A stretch of 64,000 bases of DNA from Bacteriovoracaceae bacterium UBA3083 (GCA_002366565.1 DFBJ01000009.1:434001-498000); one strand, 5' to 3'; positions 54,189 through 63,273 are shown, counted from the stretch's first letter. Translations and numbers: made by a program. The notes: generated from the letters alone by a model not told the origin.

Positions 54189-56986
54189 TCCTCAAAGAAT
54201 TTATTTATTACTCGTACAAAATCTTGAATCTTCACAGGCTTACTAATAAAATCTTTCATTCCTGAATCATAGCTGGCCTGAACTTCTTCTGTCATTGCTG
54301 AAGCACTAACAGCAACAATTATAGGTGCTTCATCCTTGTAAGTCTCTAGAATGATCTTTGTTGCTTCAAATCCATCTAGCTTCGGCATATGGCAATCCAT
54401 AAGAATGAGATCAAACTTTTCCACCTTTAAGCGATCGATTGCCTCTTCTCCATTTTCTACTAAGTCGTGCTTGAGTCCAAGTTTTGTAAGCATTTTCATA
54501 ATCACAATTTGATTAACTTTATTATCTTCAGCGACAAGGATATTAATCTCTTTGCCTTTTTTACATATATTATATTCAGGGAGAGGGGATGTTTCTATTT
54601 GCTCAATCTCTTCTTTTGTTAATTTTTTTAGAGGTAATAAAATAGTGAACTCTGTTCCAGATCCTTCCTCACTAGTAAATGTAATCTCTCCTCCGAGAGC
54701 TTCTGTTAGAGCTTTACTTATAGTTAGTCCAAGCCCAGTTCCTCCGTACCTTCTCGTCGTAGATATATCTGCCTGCATAAATGATTTAAATATTTTTTCT
54801 TTCGACTCTAGTGGAATTCCAATTCCTGTATCTTTTATTTTGATTTGAACGTTTTGATCCTCATTAGAAACCTTTTTAACAAATATATCTATTCTTCCAT
54901 CTTTCGTGAATTTATCAGCATTACCAATTAGGTTTATTAGGATTTGTCTTATCTTAATACGATCTGATGAGTAGAATTTTTCAAGAGAGTCTTCCCAGTG
55001 CAACTTTAGTTCATTTTGATTGATTGATGAGTTTTGAATTAAGTTTATGACTTGATTTAATTCTTCATATAAACTGAAAGAAATGTTCTCAATATCTAAA
55101 ACTTCAGATTCTATTTTTGAAAAATCAAGAATGTCATTTATAATTTGAAGTAAGTCTTCACTACTTTTTTTGATAATATTTAAATACTCAATATGCTCAT
55201 CTTCTTTTATCTTCTCATGAAGTAGTGAGGAAATTCCAATGATTCCATTTAGGGGAGTTCTTATTTCATGACTCATATTTGCAAGAAAGCTAGATTTGAC
55301 TTCATTGGCCTTCACTAGCTTTCTAGTTCTTTCTATTACTTTCTTTTCCAGGTCTTCATTAGACTTTAATAACATCTTTTCAGACTTCTCAAGCTTGTTT
55401 TTTATCAGTTTAAGAGTATTCTCTTTACCTGTTATTATAAGTAAGAATGAAGTGAAGATACTAAGAACAAATAGTCCTCCAGATAGAACATACCAGGCGT
55501 ACCATGTTTGATGACTAGTGTTGTATTTATCAGTTTGAATTAGTACTAATTTCCATGTCCTATTCTTGTAGCTAAGGTTATGTATCTTAAGAATCGATCC
55601 ATTATTCTTTAAAATCTTTTCTCTCTCTTCAGAGTTATATATTTTGTCTTGGTAAGAATTAGTATTTGAATAAACAATTGAGTTATCACTATTTACAAAA
55701 AGAAGTTCAAGTCCCTCTAGTTCAACACCTTCTAGCATCTCCTCAAACATTTTCTTATAGTTAAACACTCCTGTAACATAACCTTTTACTAGATTCGTAT
55801 TCTTGTCTTTTGATGGAGTGAGTGAAAGGAACCCTTTAGGGAAAAAGTCTCCTTTATTTTGAAGAAGCTGGATGTCGGCAGACAAGTAAGTATCATTTAA
55901 TTCTCTCGCTTTTTCTAGAGATTCTCGCCTTGTCTTTGAGAAAGTGATATTTAGCCCATGGGCCTTACGATTTTCTTTATATGGATAAATATAAGTAACA
56001 ACGACATACTCTTCACGTTCGATGGCCTGAATGATTTGGTTTTTGCTATTTTTTTCTGATATTTGAAAATCTGAAAATCCATTTGATTTCATCTTCTTAA
56101 TAAATTTTTCTTTGTCTTTACCCTTAACAATTTGATTCCAAGAAATCGCTCTTATTCCAGATTTTCTTCTAATTATTTTTGAAGCAAATTTATCAAATTC
56201 TTTATAAGTGATTTCATCTGAATTCTCAATATACGCAAGTGCGGCATTGAGAGTATCTTGATAGTATTGATAGTGGTTATCTATTGTTCTCGTAATATCA
56301 TCAAATCTTGTATTGAATCTATTCTTAAGCCTTTGCTGTTCCCAACTTCTTGCATTGGCAAATATAAAAATAATTAATGCAACTAAGACTACTGAGGGGA
56401 GAGTTATTGTAAGTCTTCTGCTTCTCCATAGACGACTGCCTTTTTGAAAAAATGAGATTAGTAAAGGTGTGAATACAACAACTCCAATAGTGTCTCCTAT
56501 CCACCACGTAAACCAAGAAAATAGGAATGACTCTGCTGATATTACTCCTGTAAAAAATAAGGTAGAGACACCAACAGATGAGCTTATTAGACAGCCAATA
56601 GGTCCACTAATGAGTAAGAACTGAATTACAGACTCTTTTGTGTCTAGCTTTAGTTTACTGTGGTCAAAATGCTTAACAGCTCTATATGTAATATAAGCCT
56701 GAAGAGTCGCTCCAATTCCAATTAGTAGAGCAGATATTAATGATCTTTGAACAATTTCAAAGTCATTAATGGATATATATGGCCACATATTAGCAGCTAC
56801 AGATCCAATATAAATCCCAATAACAGCATATCCCTTGAAGTAGAGTAGACAAGTAAGTGCTATACCTGCTGCAGGCCATACTGCACTTGCAAAGCCAGGG
56901 GGGATTGCAAGAAGTAGTGCAAGTCGTGCCGCTATAAAGTAAGCAACTGCTGTTAATAGAGTGGTATAGATATATTTAATTTTCAT
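54185..56986 (-). CDS. MASE1-CHASE hybrid sensor histidine kinase with receiver domain
   Basis: A 933-residue inner-membrane kinase. Residues 1-200 are a MASE1 multi-helix sensor (AARLALLLAIPPGFASAVWPAAGIAL). A CHASE-like periplasmic domain (about 220-420) follows, with IRAISWNQIV and YIYPYKENRKAHGLNI, then a membrane helix (about 495-518) and a coiled coil. The kinase core has the H-box SHEIRTPLNGIIG (about 572), N-box LIGNADKFTKD, KDTGIGIP and YGGTGLGLTISKAL. The C-terminal receiver (about 805-933) has phosphoacceptor LILMDCHMPKLDG. MASE1 plus CHASE is an unusual double sensor; the ligand is unknown. Confidence 0.92.
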   Translation of the reverse strand: MKIKYIYTTLLTAVAYFIAARLALLLAIPPGFASAVWPAAGIALTCLLYFKGYAVIGIYIGSVAANMWPYISINDFEIVQRSLISALLIGIGATLQAYITYRAVKHFDHSKLKLDTKESVIQFLLISGPIGCLISSSVGVSTLFFTGVISAESFLFSWFTWWIGDTIGVVVFTPLLISFFQKGSRLWRSRRLTITLPSVVLVALIIFIFANARSWEQQRLKNRFNTRFDDITRTIDNHYQYYQDTLNAALAYIENSDEITYKEFDKFASKIIRRKSGIRAISWNQIVKGKDKEKFIKKMKSNGFSDFQISEKNSKNQIIQAIEREEYVVVTYIYPYKENRKAHGLNITFSKTRRESLEKARELNDTYLSADIQLLQNKGDFFPKGFLSLTPSKDKNTNLVKGYVTGVFNYKKMFEEMLEGVELEGLELLFVNSDNSIVYSNTNSYQDKIYNSEEREKILKNNGSILKIHNLSYKNRTWKLVLIQTDKYNTSHQTWYAWYVLSGGLFVLSIFTSFLLIITGKENTLKLIKNKLEKSEKMLLKSNEDLEKKVIERTRKLVKANEVKSSFLANMSHEIRTPLNGIIGISSLLHEKIKEDEHIEYLNIIKKSSEDLLQIINDILDFSKIESEVLDIENISFSLYEELNQVINLIQNSSINQNELKLHWEDSLEKFYSSDRIKIRQILINLIGNADKFTKDGRIDIFVKKVSNEDQNVQIKIKDTGIGIPLESKEKIFKSFMQADISTTRRYGGTGLGLTISKALTEALGGEITFTSEEGSGTEFTILLPLKKLTKEEIEQIETSPLPEYNICKKGKEINILVAEDNKVNQIVIMKMLTKLGLKHDLVENGEEAIDRLKVEKFDLILMDCHMPKLDGFEATKIILETYKDEAPIIVAVSASAMTEEVQASYDSGMKDFISKPVKIQDFVRVINKFFED

Positions 56987-57122
56987 AAGTTAGATAACTT
57001 TTCGGATTAATTTTGTTTAGGTTTAATACTTTCGGAATATATCTGTTGTTTTTACTGATTTCCAACATTTACATTGATTCTTTACCCCTTTCAGCATAGG
57101 TTTAGGCAAAATGGAGTAAATA

Positions 57123-57959
57123 GTGATTGAAATTGGTCGAGTAAATAAGTTAATTGTAAGTAGAGAGTCTAGCTCAGGGTACTATCTGAAAGAAGATGTT
57201 GACTCAATTGATGAGATTTTCATGCCTCCAAGCCTTGGTCCGGTGAATGTCTCTATGAATCAAGAGTTAGATGTATTTGTTTATCTTGATACTCAGGGAA
57301 GCTTAATAGCAACTGATCAAATCCCTCATGCACTTGTTGGTGAATATGCAATAATGAGAGTTGTTGAAGTTCAAGACTTTGGAGCATTCTTTGATTGGGG
57401 AATAGATAAAGACCTACTCGTTCCTGGAAATGAGCAAAAAGTAAAAGTACGAAAGTTTGAAGATCATATCGTTCGAGTCTGTTTAGAAGAAGAGACTGAT
57501 AGGGTTTTTGGAACAACAAAACTTGGTAAATATATACTTGAGTCAGATTTCGACATTATGAAAGATGATGAAGTAACAATCGTTCCAGCTACAAAGACTG
57601 ACTTAGGATATAGAGTCATTATCAATAAGAAGTTTATTGGAATGATTTACGATTCAGAAATCTTTCAAGATATTCAAATTGGTAAAGAGTATACAGCTAA
57701 TGTCAAAAAAGTTCGTGATGATGGGCTTGTTGATATCTCTCTTCAGGTGCTTGGTATAAGAAATATGATAGATTCTAAGGACGTCATTCTAGATTACTTA
57801 AGTCGTGTTGGAGGAGAGAGCCCTCTTAACGATAAGAGTTCTCCTGATGAGATTAGAAGAATCTTAAATATGAGTAAAAAAACCTTTAAGGGCTCAATTG
57901 GGATGCTGTTTAAGGAAAAAAAGATACTCATTTCTAAAGAAGGAATTAAGCTCCTTTAA
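57123..57959 (+). CDS. CvfB/YitL family S1-domain RNA-binding protein
   Basis: A 278-residue cytoplasmic protein starting at GTG with GGAG 7 bases upstream. It has S1-like OB folds in tandem (MIEIGRVNKLIVSRES..., EYAIMRVVEVQDFGAFFDWGIDKDLLVPGNEQ, KEYTANVKKVRDDGLVDISL) and a C-terminal winged helix (SSPDEIRRILNMSKKTFKGSIGMLFKEKKILI). This is the full CvfB arrangement; CvfB affects virulence-factor expression through RNA binding in Firmicutes. A terminator overlaps its stop. Confidence 0.88.
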   Translation: MIEIGRVNKLIVSRESSSGYYLKEDVDSIDEIFMPPSLGPVNVSMNQELDVFVYLDTQGSLIATDQIPHALVGEYAIMRVVEVQDFGAFFDWGIDKDLLVPGNEQKVKVRKFEDHIVRVCLEEETDRVFGTTKLGKYILESDFDIMKDDEVTIVPATKTDLGYRVIINKKFIGMIYDSEIFQDIQIGKEYTANVKKVRDDGLVDISLQVLGIRNMIDSKDVILDYLSRVGGESPLNDKSSPDEIRRILNMSKKTFKGSIGMLFKEKKILISKEGIKLL

Positions 57960-57971
57960 ATAAGGGAGCTT
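57948..57971 (+). terminator. Intrinsic terminator at the end of the CvfB-like gene
   Basis: AAGCTCCTT pairs with AGGGAGCTT (9 base pairs, one G-U, 6-base loop). The stop codon lies in the loop region. A T-rich stretch (GTCTAGCTTTAT) follows. Confidence 0.6.
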
Positions 57972-58044
57972 GTCTAGCTTTATATATTTATTCTAGCTTC
58001 GAAATAGGGTTATAATTTATAAAACTATTTTTCTGGAGTTAGTC

Positions 58045-58632
58045 ATGAAAGTCCTCTTTTTCGCATTTCTATTTTCAACAAATCTCTTTGCAATGTCCCC
58101 TGGTGATAAGGCCATAGACTTTAAGCTGATAAGTCAGGAAGGTAAGCTAGTTGAGTTAAGTAAGCTTAAAAAGCCAGTTATTCTTGAATGGTTTAATGAT
58201 GGTTGTCCTTTTGTCAGAAAGCACTATGACTCAAATAATATGCAGAAAACACAGAAGTACTTTAAGGAGCAAACAGGAGGCACTTGGGTCTCTATAGTAT
58301 CTTCAGCTGAAGGTAACCAAGGCTACTTGTCTTCAAGTTCTGTGGCCAAAGACAGACTAGAAGAAGAAGAATCTAATGCCAATTACATGCTGCTAGATTT
58401 AGACGGAAAGGTTGGACAACTGTATGGCGCAAAAACTACTCCTCAAATTGTCTATATAGGGGAAGATAACCTTGTGAAGTATTATGGGGCGATTGATAGT
58501 ATTGCAAGTGCTTCAAAGCAAGATATTAAGAAAGCTAGAAACTATGTAATTGAAGCTGTTGATTCTCTTAAGGCATCTGAAAAGGTGAAAGTTTCTAAAA
58601 GTAAGCCTTATGGATGTAGTGTAAAATATTAA
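58045..58632 (+). CDS. Exported redoxin (AhpC/TSA-like thiol protein)
   Basis: A 195-residue protein with GGAG before the ATG and a signal peptide ending at NLFAM. The thioredoxin-like fold starts SPGDKAIDFKLISQEGK; the active cysteine is in FNDGCPFVRKHY (about 54), and a second cysteine sits near the C terminus (PYGCSVKY). Proteins with this GCPFV motif are common periplasmic redoxins in marine bacteria, with an unknown exact substrate. A TATAAT at 58011-58016 may be its -10. Confidence 0.82.
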   Translation: MKVLFFAFLFSTNLFAMSPGDKAIDFKLISQEGKLVELSKLKKPVILEWFNDGCPFVRKHYDSNNMQKTQKYFKEQTGGTWVSIVSSAEGNQGYLSSSSVAKDRLEEEESNANYMLLDLDGKVGQLYGAKTTPQIVYIGEDNLVKYYGAIDSIASASKQDIKKARNYVIEAVDSLKASEKVKVSKSKPYGCSVKY

Positions 58633-59081
58633 TTGAACATAATTTTCATAGAAGCTGAATCTGGCCAAGCACTAGTATTGTTGAGCCAGATTCTTTTTCC
58701 ATATTTATCTAAGACTTGATTACATCCAATCTCTTTTTTTAAAACTTTAAAGCCTTCTGTCGCAACAATAGGCCTTGTTTTTTGATCTAGCTTGGAAGGG
58801 CAAAAAGAACTATTTGTGTTTTTAACTGACATACACTCTAGGTCCCTATCTATAAGTGTATGGAAAATCCAACCTTCAAACTTAAGTCCTTTAACTTTAA
58901 TCCAATGCCCATCATCTTTAACAATCTTTAATGGAGAATACTTAGGTAAAGAACTTACTACTGAAGCTGTTGTTGTAGGAGCACCTCTCAGATTACTCTT
59001 ATACTTAATAGTACAAGCAGCATCTGAACTAATACTCCAAGAGGCAAACATAAGAATAGCTAGTAGATAGATTGACTTCAC
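58629..59081 (-). CDS. Exported bacterial SH3-domain protein
   Basis: A 150-residue protein with a signal peptide ending at SDAAC. Residues about 22-78 are an SH3b-like fold (IKYKSNLRGAPTTTASVVSSLPKYSPLKIVKDDGHWIKVKGLKFEGWI). The second half has four more cysteines and no recognised family. SH3b domains often bind cell-wall peptide. It lies 2 bases after the PqqD-like gene, so the two form an operon. Confidence 0.75.
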   Translation of the reverse strand: MKSIYLLAILMFASWSISSDAACTIKYKSNLRGAPTTTASVVSSLPKYSPLKIVKDDGHWIKVKGLKFEGWIFHTLIDRDLECMSVKNTNSSFCPSKLDQKTRPIVATEGFKVLKKEIGCNQVLDKYGKRIWLNNTSAWPDSASMKIMFN

Positions 59082-59083
59082 TA

Positions 59084-59347
59084 TTAGCTTACTTTCCCTA
59101 CAAGACCAACATCTTTAAGTTGAAGAACAATACTTTCAACTATATTTGATAACTCTGGCTTGTTAATTTTACTCGTGTCTTCAATTTTCTTAGAAACATC
59201 ATTGATTGAAGTAGATCCATCTAACTCTTCCCATATAAAGGCCGACATATATGTAACTTGAAAAGATTTTCCTTCTGGTGTGACTAGAATAGGTTTCGAT
59301 TTATTAGTTGTTCGTTCTTCGTTGAATTGTCCTCTTTTAATAAACAT
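59084..59347 (-). CDS. PqqD-like (RRE-fold) protein
   Basis: An 87-residue protein. SFQVTYMSAFIWEELDGSTSINDVSKKIE followed by two helices (LSNIVESIVLQLKDVGLVG) is the PqqD pattern, a winged helix that binds leader peptides of ribosomal peptides. PqqD itself presents PqqA to the radical SAM enzyme PqqE. Here no radical SAM enzyme or precursor is adjacent; the next gene is an exported SH3 protein with four extra cysteines. Its role is open. Confidence 0.68.
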   Translation of the reverse strand: MFIKRGQFNEERTTNKSKPILVTPEGKSFQVTYMSAFIWEELDGSTSINDVSKKIEDTSKINKPELSNIVESIVLQLKDVGLVGKVS

Positions 59348-59500
59348 AGAACCTCCCTGTTCAATTAAGCATAGAGCAAATTGAAAGCTGAAGGAAGGAG
59401 CAAGTTGTCTACTTCGAGATAACCTAATTGTTAAGAACTAATGTTGAAGAGAGTAGAATGGTAGGAGATAGTTTTATAGGAAACAAGGAAAGGAGCCAAT

Positions 59501-59695
59501 ATGAGTATTCAATTAAATGAAGGAAGTGAAAAGTACATCGAGTACGGAAATGAAAAACTTTCGAAAGAATTTTTACAAGAGCGCATTACAGAGCTTGATC
59601 TCTCTTTAAAGAATAATGAAGACTGCGATACTTTGTTAACGAAGAAAAGCTTAGAGCTCAATAGTAGACTTTTTGAAAGTTGTTTCAAGAATTAG
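59501..59695 (+). CDS. Small acidic hypothetical protein
   Basis: A 64-residue protein with a good ribosome-binding site (AAAGGAG, 5 bases before ATG). It is charged and helical (KLSKEFLQERITELDLSLKNN), with two cysteines. No family was recognised; a coiled-coil regulator is possible. Confidence 0.55.
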   Translation: MSIQLNEGSEKYIEYGNEKLSKEFLQERITELDLSLKNNEDCDTLLTKKSLELNSRLFESCFKN

Positions 59696-59727
59696 TAAGG
59701 GGTAAGTGACTGTTATTGTAGTGCGTG

Positions 59728-59774
59728 TTCGGTAAAGGCGAATCCGCTCTATTAAAACTTCGGTAAAGGCAAAT
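59728..59774 (+). repeat. Two 16-base direct repeats 31 bases apart
   Basis: TTCGGTAAAGGC(G/A)AAT occurs at 59728-59743 and 59759-59774 (15 of 16 identical) in the gap before a small gene that has no clear ribosome-binding site. The 31-base period is three helical turns, so a regulator site is possible; each copy can also start a small CGG...CCG hairpin in RNA. Confidence 0.5.
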
Positions 59775-59793
59775 TGTCCGTTAGTATTAATAC

Positions 59794-59976
59794 ATGGAAA
59801 ATTTTAAAGAAAATAAAGACATTCATTCAAGCAAAAAGAAAGACTTAACGGACGAAGAGAAATCTATTCGCGAAAGAGATCTTGAAAATGAAATTCAGTT
59901 AATGAATTTTAAGAGATCACTTGGATCTGTTAGAGCAGGACTTAGAGTTAAAAAGGACTGTTTATCTAGATTATAA
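59794..59976 (+). CDS. Small basic hypothetical protein before ablB
   Basis: A 60-codon frame rich in Lys and Glu (KKKDLTDEEKSIRERDLENEIQ), predicted helical. No Shine-Dalgarno is visible, but the start follows the direct repeats at 59728-59774, which may regulate it. It precedes ablB by 27 bases. It is not related to lysine aminomutase AblA, which usually occupies this place. Confidence 0.45.
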   Translation: MENFKENKDIHSSKKKDLTDEEKSIRERDLENEIQLMNFKRSLGSVRAGLRVKKDCLSRL

Positions 59977-60003
59977 TAATCACTATTTAACACGAGTAGA
60001 TTA

Positions 60004-60843
60004 ATGGACTATGACCAGCTAGAGAGCGTTAACGGCGCTCTCGCTCAACATGGAAAATTCAACGATCGACTGTACATTATGAAATTAGCAAATTCCGGGA
60101 ACGTAGAGGAAACTCTAGGTGAGGTGGAGACTATTGCCAAAAGTAATAAGTATGGGAAGATTTTTGCTAAGGTTTCAACTCCTTTTGCTAAATATTTTAG
60201 CAAAGAGAACTATGACTTAGAGGCAAAGGTCCCAAACCTGTATAATGGTCAGAAAGATGGTTACTTCTTCTCTAAGTATTTAAGTAAAAGTCGCAGAAAT
60301 GTAGACTCACGCGATATTGAGTCTGTAGTAAATGTTGCTACTATGAAGAAGAAAGAGCCTATTGAAGACTCTTCTTCAACTTGTATTGTTGAAGAACTCA
60401 AAGCTTCTGATGTCGAAGAGATTATTGGTGTTTATAAGTCTGTGTTTAAGACTTATCCATTTCCAATTTTTGATGTTGATTTCGTAAAGAGCTCTATGCA
60501 GGATAATGTTCGTATCTTTGGTGTTAAGTCTAAAGGTAAGATTGTGGCAGTTTCATCTTGTGAAATAGATTTTGAAAGTGAGAATGTAGAAATGACAGAT
60601 TTTGCAACTCTTCCTGAATATCGAGGGAAAGGGTTGGCCTTAAAGTTATTATCTATTATGGATTTAAAAATGAAAGTAGAAGGTATTAAAACGGCCTATA
60701 CTATAGCGAGATCAAAATCTTTTGGAATGAATATCACTTTTTCAAGAAGTGATTATTCCTATGCAGGAACACTTAAGAATAATACCAACATCTCAGGAAG
60801 TATTGAGAGTATGAATGTTTGGTATAAACGACTTAGTTTCTAA
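60004..60843 (+). CDS. ablB: Beta-lysine N6-acetyltransferase AblB
   Basis: A 279-residue enzyme that makes N-epsilon-acetyl-beta-lysine, a compatible solute. The N-terminal ~125 residues are the AblB-specific domain (NDRLYIMKLAN, KYGKIFAKVSTPFAKYF, GYFFSKYLSKSRR). The GNAT domain follows: VYKSVFKTYPFPIFDVDFV, VEMTDFATLPEYRGKGLALKLLSIMD (acetyl-CoA loop), TAYTIARSKSFGMNITFSRSDYSYAGTLKNNTNISGSIESMNVWYK. The match across the whole length is strong. AblA (lysine 2,3-aminomutase), normally adjacent, is not in this window. Confidence 0.92.
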   Translation: MDYDQLESVNGALAQHGKFNDRLYIMKLANSGNVEETLGEVETIAKSNKYGKIFAKVSTPFAKYFSKENYDLEAKVPNLYNGQKDGYFFSKYLSKSRRNVDSRDIESVVNVATMKKKEPIEDSSSTCIVEELKASDVEEIIGVYKSVFKTYPFPIFDVDFVKSSMQDNVRIFGVKSKGKIVAVSSCEIDFESENVEMTDFATLPEYRGKGLALKLLSIMDLKMKVEGIKTAYTIARSKSFGMNITFSRSDYSYAGTLKNNTNISGSIESMNVWYKRLSF

Positions 60844-60890
60844 TATTTAAAATCAAATAACATTATAAACTTAACCAAAGGACTCAATAG

Positions 60891-62306
60891 ATGATTGTGT
60901 ATAGTTTTCTATTCTTTTTACTCTTATTTGTACTTATAGGAGTTTCTTCAACATTTAAAAGTAAAAAAAATAATTCTGACTACTTAATGGCAGGGCAAGA
61001 TGTTCAGCCTTGGCTTGCGGCACTTTCAGCTGTTGCTACAAATAACAGTGGGTATATGTTTATTGGTATGATTGGTTATACCTATACAAGTGGACTACAG
61101 TCTATCTGGCTTATGGTTGGATGGATCTTTGGTGACTATATGATTAGTAATTTAGTTCATAAAAAACTGAGAGTTCAATCTGAAAAAAAGAGTATGCTAA
61201 GTTTTGGTGGAGTATTATCTCGTTGGCAGGGAGGAGAGTTTAAAAAACTTCGAGTTCTTGTAGGGATAATCACAGTTGTATTCTTGGGAGTCTATGCTGC
61301 AGCTCAGTTTAAGGCCGGAAGTAAAGCACTACATGTTCTCTTTGGTTGGGATTACAGTACGGGTGCAATCATTGGTAGTATTATTGTTTTTGCTTACTGT
61401 TTAGCTGGTGGTCTACGTGCTTCAATTTGGACAGATGCTGCTCAGTCAGTGGTAATGATTATTGCAATGTCGATGTTATTCTTCGTTGGTGTCGATAGGG
61501 CCGGAGGGTTTTCATCGTACCTTTCAAGTTTAGATGCTGTTTCTCCAGGTTATTTAAGTGTCATACCAACAGGGCTTGCTATAGATAATTCCTTTGGTGT
61601 TCTCTTATTTATTCTGGGGTGGATCTTTGGAGGTTTTGGTATCATTGGTCAACCTCATATTATGATCCGATTTATGACTATTGATAATGCAGAAAGTATG
61701 AATAAAACTAGAGCGTATTATTACGGTTGGTATACTGCCTTTTACGCTTTAACTATTGGTGCAGGCTTAACTGCAAGAGTAATACTTCCAGAGTCATCAA
61801 GTTTTGATGCCGAGTTAGCACTACCTTTAATGAGTCAGGCATTATTACCTGAGGTTTTAATAGGGGTTGTTCTTGCAGGAATTTTTGCTGCAACTATGTC
61901 TACTGCTGACTCTCAAATATTAAGTTGTTCAGCTGCTTTCACAATGGATATCTTTCCAAAAGGAAAGTCTAAGCTTTGGATCACAAAGTTAACAACAGCA
62001 ACCGTAACAATAATGGCTCTACTCATTGCCCTATACGGAAGTAAGAATGTATTTCAATTAGTGCTTATTTCTTGGTCAGTTCTAGGGGCTGCTTTTGGAC
62101 CACTGTTGTTTATTTATGCACTTGGGAAGTATTTATCTGAAATAAATGCAATTTTAATGGTAATAGTAGGTGTTGCTGTAACTCTTTTATGGAGACAACT
62201 TGGACTTGCTGGTACAATGTTTGAAGTTGCTCCAGGAATGATTGCTGGGCTAATGACTTACTTTATACTATCAAAAACGAAGTATAATGGAGTAAAGGAA
62301 GCTTAA
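60891..62306 (+). CDS. Sodium/solute symporter of the PutP family
   Basis: A 471-residue inner-membrane carrier with about 12-13 helices. SSS family marks are SDYLMAGQDVQPWLAALSAVATNNSGYMFIGMIGYTY, SIIVFAYCLAGGLRASIWTDAAQSVVMI (PutP signature), and GVVLAGIFAATMSTADSQILSCSAAF. It takes up proline or a related osmolyte with sodium. It stands between ablB and a mechanosensitive channel and overlaps the latter's start by one base. Confidence 0.9.
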   Translation: MIVYSFLFFLLLFVLIGVSSTFKSKKNNSDYLMAGQDVQPWLAALSAVATNNSGYMFIGMIGYTYTSGLQSIWLMVGWIFGDYMISNLVHKKLRVQSEKKSMLSFGGVLSRWQGGEFKKLRVLVGIITVVFLGVYAAAQFKAGSKALHVLFGWDYSTGAIIGSIIVFAYCLAGGLRASIWTDAAQSVVMIIAMSMLFFVGVDRAGGFSSYLSSLDAVSPGYLSVIPTGLAIDNSFGVLLFILGWIFGGFGIIGQPHIMIRFMTIDNAESMNKTRAYYYGWYTAFYALTIGAGLTARVILPESSSFDAELALPLMSQALLPEVLIGVVLAGIFAATMSTADSQILSCSAAFTMDIFPKGKSKLWITKLTTATVTIMALLIALYGSKNVFQLVLISWSVLGAAFGPLLFIYALGKYLSEINAILMVIVGVAVTLLWRQLGLAGTMFEVAPGMIAGLMTYFILSKTKYNGVKEA

Positions 62307-63187
62307 TGGTTGATATTTTTGCTGAGTACTCATACCCAATAGGAGTGAGTACATTCTTCATTCTCTTTTACCTATACTTTAGATTAATTATAAAGAGAGC
62401 GGAAAAGCTTAAGCTTAAAAATATTAAGAAAAGAGAAATCCACGGGGCGGTTGAGACAGATTCTCCTGTTGAAAATGATGAGAGAGAAATAAAAGAGAAG
62501 GGAATTCATGCTATTGAAGGACGCTTCTCTTTTATTAGTAAAGCATTGCCTCTGGCCCTCATTTTTATATGGTCAGTAGTTGTCTTTATTCCTTACTTAG
62601 GTCAGATTCCTTCTGTCTATATTTCAATTATTGCGGCGATTTTATCAGTTGCAGCAGGTGTTGCGTTGAGACCATTTCTTGAGAACTTATTCTCAGGAGT
62701 TGTAATCTCATTCTTTAAATTTATTAAAATTGGTGACACCGTAATTATCGATGGTCACTATGGAATTATTGAAGAGATTGGACTTACTTACTCGATTGTG
62801 AAGAAATGGGATTGGAATAGAGTTGTAATTCCTAATTCAAAATTGATTCAAAAAGAAATTCAAAACTTAACTATTAATGACCAATTCATTTGGGCACATA
62901 TTGAGTTCTATGTTTCTCCTGAGACAGACTTAGAAAAGCTTGAGAAGTGGGCTAAAGATTGTCCTTCTGAGTCGAAGTACTTTGCCAATACCGAAGAGCC
63001 TGCCTTTTGGGTTATGGAAATGGAGAAGGACTCTATTAAGTGTTGGTTAGCTGCTTGGGCGGATAACCCTAGTGATGCTTGGGAGCTTCGTAATGATATG
63101 AGAACAAGCCTGATGAAGAAACTTCAGAAGGAAAAAATTAGTTTTCATCAAAATCATTGGAAAACCAACCTATCTAAGGACACTTAG
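62306..63187 (+). CDS. MscS-family mechanosensitive channel
   Basis: A 293-residue channel that opens on membrane tension to release solutes. Helices lie at about 9-27, 77-97 and 103-122, and the pore/beta region reads VAAGVALRPFLENLFSGVVISFFKFIKIGDTVIIDGHYGIIEEIGLTYSIV, then NRVVIPNSKLIQKEIQNLT. An alpha-beta C-terminal domain completes the fold. Its start overlaps the symporter stop (TAATG), tying uptake and release of osmolytes in one transcript. Confidence 0.9.
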   Translation: MVDIFAEYSYPIGVSTFFILFYLYFRLIIKRAEKLKLKNIKKREIHGAVETDSPVENDEREIKEKGIHAIEGRFSFISKALPLALIFIWSVVVFIPYLGQIPSVYISIIAAILSVAAGVALRPFLENLFSGVVISFFKFIKIGDTVIIDGHYGIIEEIGLTYSIVKKWDWNRVVIPNSKLIQKEIQNLTINDQFIWAHIEFYVSPETDLEKLEKWAKDCPSESKYFANTEEPAFWVMEMEKDSIKCWLAAWADNPSDAWELRNDMRTSLMKKLQKEKISFHQNHWKTNLSKDT

Positions 63188-63196
63188 CACACCAGG

Positions 63197-63273
63197 GTTC
63201 GTATTTTACGAACTCTATCTTTGGTGATTGCTATTCGTATTTCCCTCATATAAAATGTGAACTATTCGTATTT
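63197..63273. promoter_or_regulatory. LysR-type operator region before the NhaR-like gene
   Basis: GTTCGTATTTTACGAAC (63197-63213) is a perfect 7-3-7 dyad that contains a T-N11-A LTTR box. The core TTCGTATTT recurs at 63234-63242 and 63265-63273; the longer CTATTCGTATTT copies are 31 bases apart. The last copy ends 17 bases before the LysR ATG. This is the layout of an LTTR recognition site plus activation sites, probably autoregulatory. Confidence 0.62.

Noticed and set aside
44184..59347. Radical SAM/SPASM protein and PqqD-like protein as one peptide-modification system
   Set aside because: They are 14 kb apart with many unrelated genes between, and no precursor peptide was found near either one.
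59776..59853. GTCCGTTA / TAACGGAC inverted repeat around the start of the small gene at 59794
   Set aside because: The 8-base arms are separated by 62 bases and one lies inside the coding region; chance is likely in a stretch of this length.
50838..63273. A genome-wide code of 31-base spaced repeats (seen at 50.8, 59.7 and 63.2 kb)
   Set aside because: The three motifs have unrelated sequences. A spacing of three helical turns is normal for dimeric regulators, so no common system is claimed.
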